Assembly: GCF_002285495.1 (NCBI RefSeq)
Contig: NZ_CP016786.1
Span: forward strand, 86,001 to 150,000
Source: Clostridium isatidis
GTDB taxonomy: Bacteria; Bacillota; Clostridia; Clostridiales; Clostridiaceae
Direction: 5' to 3'
DNA length: 64,000 nt
Positions 1 through 8,680 of the stretch are shown here, one piece after another (positions within the stretch are counted from its first letter, which is position 1; each line of letters opens with the position of its first letter). Position numbers and translations under genes: made by a program. The notes beneath the pieces are model-generated. The model saw only the letters and a program-made list of their open reading frames with translations, did not search any database and had not been told where the DNA came from.

Positions 1-1
1 A

Positions 2-913
2 AAAAGAGGGGATGCATCTAAGGAGGAAGTTGCTTTAGATTCTAATCTAGATAATTCTGATTTCGAGCCAAAAGAAGGAATAAAGTTAAGTATATGGAAT
101 GCTATAATTCCAATAGGAACATTAATAGCAACGGCTTTAATTTGTTTTTACTTTAGTGGTTATTCTTCAATAATGGCAGGAGAAAATGATGCTCTTAAGG
201 AATTTATGAATAATTCACCTTTATCTCTTAAAGGGATTCAAGAGGCTTTTAGTGCATCAGATGCTTCAGTAGCATTATTCCAGTCAGCTTTAATATCAAG
301 CATAGTAACTATTGTTTTAGGAGTAATTAAAAAAATATTTACAATTTCTGAAGCTATAGATGTATGGATTGATGGAATGAAACCATTACTTATTACAGGA
401 GTTATATTGCTATTAGCTTGGTCATTAAGCTCTGTAATAAAGGATTTAGGAACAGCAAAGTATTTAGTTTCCTTACTTTCAGGCTCATTGCCCAAATTTT
501 TACTTCCAAGCTTAATATTTATCTTGGGCTCTGTTATCTCCTTTGCTACAGGTACAGCTTATGGAACTATGGGAATATTAATGCCGTTGGCAATACCTCT
601 TGCATATTCAATAAACCCAGATATGAGTTATGTAGTTGTCAGTACAAGTGCAGTATTGACTGGTGCTATATTTGGTGATCATTGTTCTCCTATATCAGAT
701 ACTACAATTCTTTCCTCAATGGGAGCAGGATGTAATCATATTGATCACGTTAATACTCAAATTTGGTATTCTTTATTTGTAGCATCAATAACAATAGTCT
801 TTGGATATATTCCAGCTGGTTTTGGGTTAAAGTGGTATATTGCTCTTCCGATAGCAATATTAGCAGTATATTTAGGGATTCAAATATTAGGTAAAAAGGT
901 AGAAGAATATTAA
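2..913 (+). CDS. Na+/H+ antiporter, NhaC family (C-terminal part)
   Basis: The frame is open from the left edge, so the gene starts outside the window; about 303 residues remain. The protein is polytopic and hydrophobic, with glycine-rich membrane motifs such as GTAYGTMGILMPLA and GAIFGDHCSPISDTT, which are characteristic of NhaC-type sodium/proton antiporters (some relatives exchange malate/lactate or amino acids). It would sit in the cytoplasmic membrane and use the ion gradient for pH and sodium homeostasis. An internal ATG at 173 is not the real start because the upstream codons also encode family-like sequence. A strong terminator follows. The exact substrate cannot be told from sequence. 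Confidence 0.85.
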   Translation, partial: KRGDASKEEVALDSNLDNSDFEPKEGIKLSIWNAIIPIGTLIATALICFYFSGYSSIMAGENDALKEFMNNSPLSLKGIQEAFSASDASVALFQSALISSIVTIVLGVIKKIFTISEAIDVWIDGMKPLLITGVILLLAWSLSSVIKDLGTAKYLVSLLSGSLPKFLLPSLIFILGSVISFATGTAYGTMGILMPLAIPLAYSINPDMSYVVVSTSAVLTGAIFGDHCSPISDTTILSSMGAGCNHIDHVNTQIWYSLFVASITIVFGYIPAGFGLKWYIALPIAILAVYLGIQILGKKVEEY

Positions 914-938
914 AAGAGTTAAATATAGATTTAATTAT

Positions 939-980
939 ATGATGAAGCTCATAGATATTTTTGAGTTTCATCATTTTTTT
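939..980 (+). terminator. Rho-independent terminator after the antiporter gene
   Basis: A 12-base stem with one mismatch (ATGATGAAGCTC paired with GAGTTTCATCAT) is followed by seven T residues. Confidence 0.8.
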
Positions 981-1069
981 ATTCGGTTAAGTGAATATTA
1001 ATCATATAGATTATGTTAATTTCTATTGATATAATGATAATTAAAAAAGATAAAGTGAGGAGTAATAGA

Positions 1070-2842
1070 ATGAGTAATTTAGAAAGACTTAGAGAAATAA
1101 TGAAAAAAGAAAGTATAAATTATTATATAATTCCAAGCAGTGATTCACATCAAAGTGAATATGTAGCAGATTATTTTAAAGGAAGAGAATTTATATCAGG
1201 TTTTACTGGTTCAGCAGGAACCTTATTAGTAGGATTAGATAAGGCTTATCTTTGGACTGATGGGAGGTATTTTATTCAGGCGGCTAAGGAATTATTAGGA
1301 ACTGGAATTGAGCTTATGAAGATGGCTACTCCAGGCTATCCAAGCTTAGAGGAATGGATTAAAGACAATGTTAAGGAAGATCAAGTATTAGGTTTTGATG
1401 GAAGAGTTGTATCAGTTAAACAATATGAAAGTTATAAAGCTATAGCAAATAATAATAAATTTAAAATAGTTATGGATAAGGATTTATTAGATGAAGTTTG
1501 GCTTAATAGACCACAGCTTCCAAAGTATAAGATTTTTAATCATGATGAATCTTTTTGTGGAAAATCTACTAAGGAAAAGCTAGAAGAAGTAAGAAAACAT
1601 ATGATAAATAAAGAAGCAGATAGCTTCATTTTATCTTCCTTAGATGATATAGCCTGGCTTTACAATATAAGAGGAAATGATATTTTATTTAATCCAGTAG
1701 CACTATCCTATGCCATAATAACTAGAAATGAAGCAAATCTTTATATAGATTTAGATAAGCTTACAGAAGAAGTAAAGACAAAATTGAATTCTCAAGGGGT
1801 AAATATATTTAATTATAATGAGATAGAAGAACATGTAAGAACTATAAAAGGTACAGTTTTACTAGATAAAAATAAGTTAAATGCAAAAGTATTTTCTGCA
1901 ATTAGTAAAGAAGTTAGAGTTATAGATGAATTAAATTATACAACAAAATTAAAGGCTATAAAAAATGAAACTGAAATAGCAAGTATGGAAAAGTCTCAAG
2001 TAAGAGATGGAGTTGCTATGGTAAGATTTATGAAATGGCTAAAAGAAAATGTAGGTAAAGAAAAGATTAGTGAAATATCTGCAGCTAAGAAACTAACCTC
2101 AATAAGGGCTGAAGGTGAAAACTATAAGGGAGATAGTTTTAATACTATTGCTGGTTATAAGGAACATGCAGCAATGATGCATTATTCAGCAACTGAAAAA
2201 ACAGATTATGAACTTAAGGAAGAGGGAATGTTTCTTGTAGATTCAGGAGCACAATATCTTGATGGAACTACAGATATAACAAGAACCTTTATTTTAGGAG
2301 AAATTACTGAAGAAGAAAGAAGAGATTTTACTCTAGTTTTAAAGAGTCATATAGGATTAGCTTTAGCTAAATTCTTAAAGGGAACTACAGGCATGAATCT
2401 AGATATTTTAGCAAGAGGACCATTATGGAAATATGGTATAGATTATAAATGCGGAACAGGTCATGGAGTTGGGTTTTTCTTAAATGTCCATGAAGGACCA
2501 CAAAGCATTAGGCCAATAGGAGATGCTGCAGCTACAGTATTAGAAGCTGGAATGGTAATTACAAATGAACCTGGAGTTTATAAAGAAGGAAAGTATGGAA
2601 TTAGAACTGAAAATACATTAATAGTAGAAAAATATATGATTTCAGAAGAATCTGGAGAATTCTATAAGTTTAGAACTATCTCTTATTGTCCTATAGATTT
2701 AGATGGAATAGAGCTTAATTTATTGACCTTTGAAGAAAAGGAGTGGTTAAATAATTACCACAAGACAGTATTTGAAAAGTTGAGTCCTTATTTAAGAAAA
2801 GATGAAATTGAGTTCTTAAAGAAAGTAACAAGGGAAGTTTAA
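1070..2842 (+). CDS. M24B family aminopeptidase P (Xaa-Pro aminopeptidase)
   Basis: A 590-residue cytoplasmic metallopeptidase that removes N-terminal residues preceding proline. Two creatinase-like N-terminal domains precede a pita-bread catalytic domain in the second half. The dinuclear metal ligands are visible: Asp in FLVDSGAQY and in TTDITRTF, His in GTGHGVGF, Glu in NEPGVYKEG and Glu in GIRTENT. The length is that of the long (about 590-600 residue) bacterial and eukaryotic subgroup. I chose ATG 1070 because AGTGAGGAG lies just upstream and the protein then begins MSNLERLREIM; the frame is open to 1013. A second, shorter M24 peptidase is encoded at 46585. Confidence 0.92.
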   Translation: MSNLERLREIMKKESINYYIIPSSDSHQSEYVADYFKGREFISGFTGSAGTLLVGLDKAYLWTDGRYFIQAAKELLGTGIELMKMATPGYPSLEEWIKDNVKEDQVLGFDGRVVSVKQYESYKAIANNNKFKIVMDKDLLDEVWLNRPQLPKYKIFNHDESFCGKSTKEKLEEVRKHMINKEADSFILSSLDDIAWLYNIRGNDILFNPVALSYAIITRNEANLYIDLDKLTEEVKTKLNSQGVNIFNYNEIEEHVRTIKGTVLLDKNKLNAKVFSAISKEVRVIDELNYTTKLKAIKNETEIASMEKSQVRDGVAMVRFMKWLKENVGKEKISEISAAKKLTSIRAEGENYKGDSFNTIAGYKEHAAMMHYSATEKTDYELKEEGMFLVDSGAQYLDGTTDITRTFILGEITEEERRDFTLVLKSHIGLALAKFLKGTTGMNLDILARGPLWKYGIDYKCGTGHGVGFFLNVHEGPQSIRPIGDAAATVLEAGMVITNEPGVYKEGKYGIRTENTLIVEKYMISEESGEFYKFRTISYCPIDLDGIELNLLTFEEKEWLNNYHKTVFEKLSPYLRKDEIEFLKKVTREV

Positions 2843-2853
2843 TCAATGTATAT

Positions 2854-2915
2854 TTCACAGCGCACAGCTAAAAGTAGAATTATTTTTTATAGTCTCTAAA
2901 ACTGTGCCCTGTGAA
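2854..2915. repeat. Inverted repeat between convergent genes
   Basis: TTCACAGCGCACAG and CTGTGCCCTGTGAA form a 14-base stem with one mismatch around an AT-rich loop. It lies between two convergent genes and could act as a bidirectional terminator, but no strong T-tract follows either arm. Confidence 0.5.
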
Positions 2916-2931
2916 CTTATAAAAATATTTT

Positions 2932-3411
2932 TTATGTTTGCTTCTTCTCTTTTGGTGGATTAATAATGGCGTTGATAATTATTGCAATAATTACCCCTAC
3001 AATTGTTTCTAAAGTTCTTTGAAAAGCATATCTGACTGGATTAATAATATCAGGATCTATTAGTATTATTAAGATAACTATTGATGCTATAGTACAGGCA
3101 GCAGGTTTCTTAATTAAATTACAAATATATATTATTAAACAAACCCCTAATGAAGCTATAATTATAGAAAAGGAATGTAAATTAAGTTTAATGGTTAAAA
3201 TAAGTATAATTGCTCCAAGTACACCGCCTATAAATGTACCAATCAATCTATTTAAACCTATTTTTACAGAATCTTCTATGGTACTTTGCATAGATATAAT
3301 TGCCGCAATTGGTGCATTTAGGGATTTGGGGATTAGTAATAAACAAATTAATACTGCCAGGGAAGTTTTAAGATTTCTATAACCTAGATGAGGAAGAGCT
3401 AAATGTTTCAT
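2932..3411 (-). CDS. FUSC / aromatic acid exporter family membrane protein
   Basis: A 159-residue hydrophobic protein with about four membrane segments. It starts MKHLALPHLGYRNLKTSLAV and contains the stretch PIAAIISMQSTIEDS followed by GLNRLIGTFIGG, which matches the N-terminal half of the aromatic acid exporter (DUF939/FUSC-like) family. The C-terminal soluble domain seen in longer relatives is absent, so this is the short form. The substrate is unknown. A GGAGG ribosome site precedes the ATG on the minus strand. Confidence 0.75.
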   Translation of the reverse strand: MKHLALPHLGYRNLKTSLAVLICLLLIPKSLNAPIAAIISMQSTIEDSVKIGLNRLIGTFIGGVLGAIILILTIKLNLHSFSIIIASLGVCLIIYICNLIKKPAACTIASIVILIILIDPDIINPVRYAFQRTLETIVGVIIAIIINAIINPPKEKKQT

Positions 3412-3545
3412 TTAAAAACCTCCAATAAATATTATATATTTAAGTCCTATTTAATTATATTTAAATTATAGTATATGACAAAATTCTAAAAAAGTATATA
3501 ATAAAATATATAATACATATAAATATAAAAATAAGGGTAATAAAT

Positions 3546-3887
3546 ATGAACTTAATAATTTTATTGATAATAGTAGATATAGTACCTTTGGGGTTATTGT
3601 TATTAGGAGGAATATATGAAACAAAACATTCAAAATTTCCTAATACCAAAATTGGATATAAAAATAAATATTCAATATTAAATAAAAAAACTTGGGAATA
3701 CTCTAATAAGCTTGCTTCAAAAATATATGGAGCAATTGGGAGTTTTCTACTTGTATTAAATACAATAGGTATTTTTATATTTGGAGAAGAGGCTTTTTCT
3801 ACAATATTAGCATTAACTTTTATTTTAGTTGTTATAGCAAGGCTTATAATAGAAAATATAATAAAAAAGAAGTTTAAATTGAAATGA
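3546..3887 (+). CDS. SdpI family membrane protein
   Basis: 113 residues with about three membrane helices. The segment IGYKNKYSILNKKTWEYSNK is the SdpI-family signature (conserved G-Y-(R/K) and the TW-x(2)-AN-like motif). Bacillus SdpI gives immunity to the SdpC toxin and signals through SdpR. Most clostridial members are stand-alone and of unknown role, and no SdpC or SdpR gene is seen nearby, so an immunity function here is only a possibility. AAGGG precedes the ATG. Confidence 0.75.
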   Translation: MNLIILLIIVDIVPLGLLLLGGIYETKHSKFPNTKIGYKNKYSILNKKTWEYSNKLASKIYGAIGSFLLVLNTIGIFIFGEEAFSTILALTFILVVIARLIIENIIKKKFKLK

Positions 3888-3898
3888 ATATTAAAATA

Positions 3899-3927
3899 TT
3901 GACAGTATACCCAAATTACCATATCAT
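3899..3927 (+). promoter_or_regulatory. Sigma-A promoter for the metG T-box transcript
   Basis: TTGACA and TATCAT are separated by 17 bases, placing the start of transcription at the 5' end of the T-box. Confidence 0.65.
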
Positions 3928-3934
3928 AATATTA

Positions 3935-4200
3935 AATGCGATGAAAAGAAGAGTAATGAAAATTAAGGCTTAAAGAGAGCTAGGGTGGGTGAAAGCTAGC
4001 AGCTAATATTTTCATGAAGATGGCCTTGGAGCATGTTCTCTGAGCAAAATTAATTGTAAGGAGAATACGGGAGCAACCGTTATATTGCAAAGTGAAAATT
4101 TCACTTGCTGAGGTATTTATCGTGAGATAAATACGAAATAGAGTGGTAACACGTGTAATGCGTCTCTATATGGTTTTATATCCATATAGAGATTTTTTAT
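3935..4200 (+). promoter_or_regulatory. T-box riboswitch, methionine specific, with terminator
   Basis: The leader has the T-box landmarks in order: the AGTA half of the S-turn near 3953, the distal-loop GGTGAAAG element near 3988, the GAA half of the S-turn at 4016-4018, the specifier codon ATG at 4020-4022 followed by a purine, and the T-box consensus around 4141-4155 (GAGTGGTAACACG). A terminator with arms 4164-4173 and 4182-4191 and a T-run closes it. Uncharged tRNA-Met should stabilise the antiterminator and switch on metG. Confidence 0.93.
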
Positions 4201-4244
4201 ATTGTAACTATATTATTTAAGTAAAATAACAGGAGGAAAAGGAT

Positions 4245-6185
4245 ATGTGTAAGAAAACATATTACATAACTACGCCAATTTATTATCCGTCAACAAAACT
4301 TCATATTGGTAATACTTATACAACAGTTGCAGCAGATGCCTTAGCCAGATATAAAAGATTAACAGGATATGATGTAATGTTCTTAACAGGAACAGATGAA
4401 CATGGACAAAAAATTCAAAGAATAGCAGAAGAAAAGGGTATAACACCAAAGGAACATGTAGATGAAGTTGTAGCGGGAATAAAAGAATTATGGAAGCTAA
4501 TGAATATAGGCTATGATAAGTTTATTAGAACAACTGATGATTATCATATTAAGGCTGTTCAAGATATATTTAAAAAATTATATGATCAAGGAGATATATA
4601 TAAATCCTCTTATGAAGGAATGTATTGTACTCCGTGTGAATCTTTCTGGACAGAAACTCAATTAGTAAATGGAAATTGCCCAGACTGTGGAAGACCAATA
4701 GAAAAATCAAAGGAAGAAGCATATTTCTTTAAAATGAGCAAATATGCTGATAGATTAATTGAATATATAGAAACTCATCCAGAATTTATACAACCAGAAT
4801 CAAGAAAAAATGAAATGCTTAATAACTTCTTAAGACCAGGTCTTCAAGATCTTTGTGTTTCAAGAACTAGCTTTAACTGGGGAATTCCTGTAACTTTTGA
4901 TGAAGGTCATGTTGTATATGTATGGATAGATGCTTTATCAAATTATATTACTGCTCTTGGTTACGGAAGTGAAAATAAAGAATTATATGAAAAATATTGG
5001 CCAGCAGATGTTCATTTAATAGGTAAGGATATTTTAAGATTTCATACTATATACTGGCCAATTATGCTAATGGCTTTAGGATTACCACTTCCAAAGCAAG
5101 TATTTGGTCATGGATGGCTGCTTGTAGATGGAGGTAAAATGTCAAAATCTAAGGGAAATGTTGTAGACCCTGTTACTTTAGTTGAACATTTTGGAGTAGA
5201 TGCAGTTAGATATTATTTATTAAAAGAAATCCCATTTGGATCAGATGGATTATTTAATAATGAAATATTTATAAAGAAAATCAACTCAGATTTATGTAAT
5301 GATTTAGGAAACTTGCTTTCAAGAACAGTGGCAATGATTGAGAAGTATTTTGGAGGAGAAGTACCTGCAAATTCTGAAAAAGAAGCAATTGATGATGAAC
5401 TAATAAATTTAGCTTTAGCAACTCCAGGAAAAGTTACAGAAGCAATTGATGAATTGAGAATACCAGAAGCTCTAGAAACTATATTTAATTTAATAAGAAG
5501 AGCAAATAAATATATAGATGAAACAACTCCTTGGATATTAGCCAAGGATGATGCTAAGAAGGAAAGATTAGGAACAGTTTTATATAATTTAGCTGAAAGC
5601 TTAAGATTTTCATCTGTATTATTAGCAGCCTTTTTACCTGAAACAAGTGAAAAAATTAATGCTCAATTAAATACTAATAATGTATCCTTTGAATCATTAA
5701 AGGAATTTAATGGAACAGTAGTTGGAACCAAGGTTAAAAAGGGAGAGGCTTTATTCCCAAGAATAGATGTAGATAAGAAATTAGCTGAATTAGAAGCATT
5801 AAAGGAAGCTCAATTAGCTAAAGACAAACCAGCCAAAAGAGAAATAGCTCCAATAAAAGAAGAAATAACTATAGAAGACTTTGAAAAGATAGATTTAAGA
5901 GTAGTAAAAGTCTTAGCTTGTGAACCTATAAAGAAGGCAAAGAAACTATTAAAGCTAACAGTAGATTTAAATGGAGAAGAAAGACAAGTGGTGTCTGGAA
6001 TTTCTCAATACTATAAACCTGAAGAGTTAGTGGGTAAAAATGTAGTTCTAGTTGCTAACTTAAAGCCAGTAACTTTAAGGGGAGAATTATCACAAGGAAT
6101 GATTCTTGCAGCTGCAACAGATGATGGCAGCATTTTAAAGCTTGTAGACCCAGGTGATCTACCAACAGGAAGTATAGTGAGATAA
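4245..6185 (+). CDS. metG: Methionyl-tRNA synthetase
   Basis: A 646-residue class I aminoacyl-tRNA synthetase charging tRNA-Met. It has the HIGH-type motif LHIG near residue 20, one zinc knuckle pair (CTPC and CPDC), the KMSKS loop in GGKMSKSKGN near residue 300, an anticodon-binding helical domain, and a C-terminal EMAP/Trbp111 tRNA-binding domain from about residue 540 (DFEKIDLRVVKV). Full length for the Gram-positive type. AGGAGG precedes the ATG. The upstream T-box carries a Met specifier, so the gene should respond to methionine starvation. Confidence 0.97.
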   Translation: MCKKTYYITTPIYYPSTKLHIGNTYTTVAADALARYKRLTGYDVMFLTGTDEHGQKIQRIAEEKGITPKEHVDEVVAGIKELWKLMNIGYDKFIRTTDDYHIKAVQDIFKKLYDQGDIYKSSYEGMYCTPCESFWTETQLVNGNCPDCGRPIEKSKEEAYFFKMSKYADRLIEYIETHPEFIQPESRKNEMLNNFLRPGLQDLCVSRTSFNWGIPVTFDEGHVVYVWIDALSNYITALGYGSENKELYEKYWPADVHLIGKDILRFHTIYWPIMLMALGLPLPKQVFGHGWLLVDGGKMSKSKGNVVDPVTLVEHFGVDAVRYYLLKEIPFGSDGLFNNEIFIKKINSDLCNDLGNLLSRTVAMIEKYFGGEVPANSEKEAIDDELINLALATPGKVTEAIDELRIPEALETIFNLIRRANKYIDETTPWILAKDDAKKERLGTVLYNLAESLRFSSVLLAAFLPETSEKINAQLNTNNVSFESLKEFNGTVVGTKVKKGEALFPRIDVDKKLAELEALKEAQLAKDKPAKREIAPIKEEITIEDFEKIDLRVVKVLACEPIKKAKKLLKLTVDLNGEERQVVSGISQYYKPEELVGKNVVLVANLKPVTLRGELSQGMILAAATDDGSILKLVDPGDLPTGSIVR

Positions 6186-6230
6186 ATCTCACAATTTAAA
6201 ATGTAGAATACAAAATGCATAATTAAGGAG

Positions 6231-6260
6231 GATTTTCAGCTAGCTGAAAATCTTTCTTTA
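6231..6260 (+). terminator. Terminator after metG
   Basis: GATTTTCAGC and GCTGAAAATC form a perfect 10-base stem with a TA loop, followed by TTTCTTTA. Confidence 0.75.
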
Positions 6261-6353
6261 TATTATTAGCTGTAATTGAGAATTAAAAGCTTGAGATGTT
6301 AGAAAATTTTGCTTTCGACAGCAGATTTTTATTAAAAGAAAGGAATAAAATAG

Positions 6354-6584
6354 ATGAAAAATAAGAAATTTAATATTTCCAGGGAAAAAAGAGAAGATTT
6401 AATTAATGAAATAAAAACATTTTTTTATGAAGAAAGAGATGAAGAAATCGGAGATTTAGCTGCCAACATAGTTTTAGATTTCTTCATGGATAAGTTAGCA
6501 CCTGAGTTTTATAATGAAGGGGTTAATGATGCCTATAGATATATGCATGATAGGATAGAAGATCTTTTAGAGATTCAGATTTAG
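6354..6584 (+). CDS. DUF2164 family protein
   Basis: A 76-residue acidic protein whose pattern (SREKREDLINEIKTFFYEE, then EIGDLAANIVLDFF, then YNEGVNDAYRY) matches the DUF2164 family of unknown function. AAAGGA precedes the start. It lies alone between the two MetRS-like genes. Downstream to 6716 is a low-complexity stretch repeating GTTAGTAG-like units in which I see no gene. Confidence 0.8.
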   Translation: MKNKKFNISREKREDLINEIKTFFYEERDEEIGDLAANIVLDFFMDKLAPEFYNEGVNDAYRYMHDRIEDLLEIQI

Positions 6585-6737
6585 TTAGTAATAGGAATTC
6601 AGCTAGAAGTTAGTAGTGTTGAGTTAGTAGTTAAAACTTAGTTAGTAGTGTGGAGTTTGGAGTGGTTTTAAGTTTATTAGGGAAGTAATAAGTAAAAAGT
6701 AATTAGCAGAAATGAATTGAATTTAAGGGGGTTTTTT

Positions 6738-8351
6738 ATGAATATAATAGTAGGAAATGCATGGCCTTATGCCAATGGGCCTTTACATTTAGGAAGAATA
6801 GCTGTTTGGCTGCCAGGAGATGTTATAGCAAGATATCATAGGCTTATGGGGGACGATGTAATATTTTTATCTGGAACTGACTGTCATGGTACTCCTGTAA
6901 CCATGAGAGCTAAGGAAGAAGGATTAACACCTTTAGAAACTATTAATAAATATCATGAAGAATTTAAAGGATGTTTTAAGGGATTAGGATTTTCTTTTGA
7001 TGTATTTGATAAGACCCATAATGACTACCATGCTAACAAGGTAAAGGAATTTATATTAGAACTTTATAATAAGGGATACATATATGAAAAAGAAGTTGAA
7101 CAAACTTTCTGTGAAAATTGTAATGAATTTTTATCAGATAGATATATAGAGGGAGAATGTCCTCATTGTAATTCAGTAGTAATAGATGAACAATGTGAAA
7201 ATTGCTTAGAAATAATAGAGTATGAGGAACTTTTAAATAAAAAGTGTAAAATTTGTGGAAATAAAGCTGTTGTAAAAACCACAAAGCATCTATTTTTTAC
7301 TTTATCTAAGTTTGAAAAAGATGTAAGAAGATTATTAATAAGACAAAGAGGCTGGAGAGATAATGCACAGGTAATAGTAAAGAGATATTTAAAGGAAGGA
7401 TTAAGAGATAAAGCAGTTACAAGAGATTTTAATTGGGGTGTAGAGGTACCCTTAGAAGGATATGAAGATAAAAGGATTTATGTTTGGATAGAGGCAGTTA
7501 TGGGCTATCTTACATCTAGTATTAGAGTTTTAGAGGAAAGAGGAGAAGATTGGAGAAATTATTGGGAAGGGGAGGATTCAAGGGTTTATTTTGTTCACGG
7601 AAAAGATAATATTCCTTTCCATACAGTAATTTTTCCAGCTATTTTAGCAGGTCTTGGTATAAAAAATCCAAACTTACATGTAATTTCAAGTGAATATATA
7701 AAGTTAGAAGGAAAGAACTTTTCAGCGGTAAAAAATTGGGCTATTTGGGCTGATTATGTAATAGAGAATTATAATATAGACGAATTTAGATATTATTTAC
7801 TTTTAAATTCTCCAGAAACAAAGGATACAGATTTTACTTGGAGGGATTTTGTAAATACAGTTAATAGAGATTTAGTTAATCTATTAAATAACTATGTAAC
7901 TAAAACTATAGGGATTGTTGTAGAGAAGTTTAACTCAAAAATACCTGAAAGTGTTTTAGATAAAGAGGTTAGAAATGAAATTTTAAATACTTATTTTAAT
8001 ATAGGAGACAAAATAGAAGAAGGAAAATTTAAAAGTGCTTTAATTGAAATAATGTCTTTAATAAAAAAATATTATAAAAAATTAAATGAATTAGAAGGAA
8101 AAGATCAAAATAAATATGTATCAGGGATATATGAGGCAATTCAAATAATTGTTAATTTATCAAATCTTTTTGAACCTTTTATGCCTAAAACGGCAGAAGA
8201 TATTAGGACAGCTTTAAATATTGAAGAAAATATATGGAGTTATACTGAAAAGAAAAAAGGTGAAATCTCCAAACTAGAAAATTTATTTAAAAGGATAGAC
8301 AAGAAAATAATAAATGATGAAACTAAAAGGTTAAAAGAAGAAAAAAATTAA
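6738..8351 (+). CDS. Second methionyl-tRNA synthetase-like protein with a degenerate KMSKS loop
   Basis: A 537-residue class I synthetase of the archaeal/E. coli-like MetRS branch. It has PLHLGR as the HIGH-type motif, and four CxxC knuckles (CENC, CPHC, CENC, CKIC near residues 125-175) instead of the two in the metG product. FNWGVEVPL and YVWIEAVMGYL are MetRS core motifs. Where family members have KFSKSR, this protein has NFSAVK in LEGKNFSAVKNWAIW, so both KMSKS lysines are missing. It lacks the C-terminal Trbp111 domain. ATG 6738 is preferred over TTG 6717 because AAGGGGG lies just before it. It may be a divergent or non-charging paralogue; no T-box precedes it. Confidence 0.85.
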   Translation: MNIIVGNAWPYANGPLHLGRIAVWLPGDVIARYHRLMGDDVIFLSGTDCHGTPVTMRAKEEGLTPLETINKYHEEFKGCFKGLGFSFDVFDKTHNDYHANKVKEFILELYNKGYIYEKEVEQTFCENCNEFLSDRYIEGECPHCNSVVIDEQCENCLEIIEYEELLNKKCKICGNKAVVKTTKHLFFTLSKFEKDVRRLLIRQRGWRDNAQVIVKRYLKEGLRDKAVTRDFNWGVEVPLEGYEDKRIYVWIEAVMGYLTSSIRVLEERGEDWRNYWEGEDSRVYFVHGKDNIPFHTVIFPAILAGLGIKNPNLHVISSEYIKLEGKNFSAVKNWAIWADYVIENYNIDEFRYYLLLNSPETKDTDFTWRDFVNTVNRDLVNLLNNYVTKTIGIVVEKFNSKIPESVLDKEVRNEILNTYFNIGDKIEEGKFKSALIEIMSLIKKYYKKLNELEGKDQNKYVSGIYEAIQIIVNLSNLFEPFMPKTAEDIRTALNIEENIWSYTEKKKGEISKLENLFKRIDKKIINDETKRLKEEKN

Positions 8352-8373
8352 AAAAGCTATAAAAAGGAAAAAA

Positions 8374-8413
8374 CCCTAGATTAAATAAATTTGGGGAAGA
8401 ATTTAATCTAGGG
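8374..8413. repeat. Perfect 13-base inverted repeat
   Basis: CCCTAGATTAAAT and ATTTAATCTAGGG flank a 14-base loop. It could end the preceding transcript, but no T-run follows, so it is not a standard terminator. Apart from this and the TTAA repeats at 8566, the 8352-8680 gap shows nothing else I can identify. Confidence 0.55.
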
Positions 8414-8565
8414 ACCATTAGATGGTTTTAGGGGTAAATAATAATGCTTTAACTACTTTACATCATATATATTATACCAAGATTATGACAAAAGTGTGTC
8501 AAAAACTAAAATAAATTATTAATAATTATTGAATAAATAAGATAATTATTGGATTATATTCAATG

Positions 8566-8592
8566 TTAAAATCAGGTTAAAAATTGTTAAAC
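8566..8592 (+). promoter_or_regulatory. Candidate Pho-box direct repeats upstream of the Na/Pi transporter
   Basis: TTAAAA at 8566, TTAAAA at 8577 and TTAAAC at 8587 are spaced 11 and 10 bases, close to the 11-base period of Gram-positive PhoP sites (TTAACA-like hexamers). The downstream gene encodes a phosphate transporter, which fits, but TTAA is common in this AT-rich DNA. Confidence 0.35.
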
Positions 8593-8680
8593 TATATTTA
8601 CAATATGTTTAAAAAATTATATAGTTAGTTCGGTGTTAATAAATAGTTATAAAATTATTGTTAATTAAGGAGAGAAAATC

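Noticed and set aside
2932..3411. Plus-strand frame inside the FUSC-type gene (3191-3382) as a separate small gene.
   Set aside because: It has no ribosome site and lies entirely antisense to a well-supported gene.
6585..6716. Possible small gene in the GTTAGTAG-rich stretch before the MetRS paralogue.
   Set aside because: It is low-complexity sequence with frequent stops in all frames and no ribosome site; similar AGTAATAAG stretches occur at 22470 and 47665.
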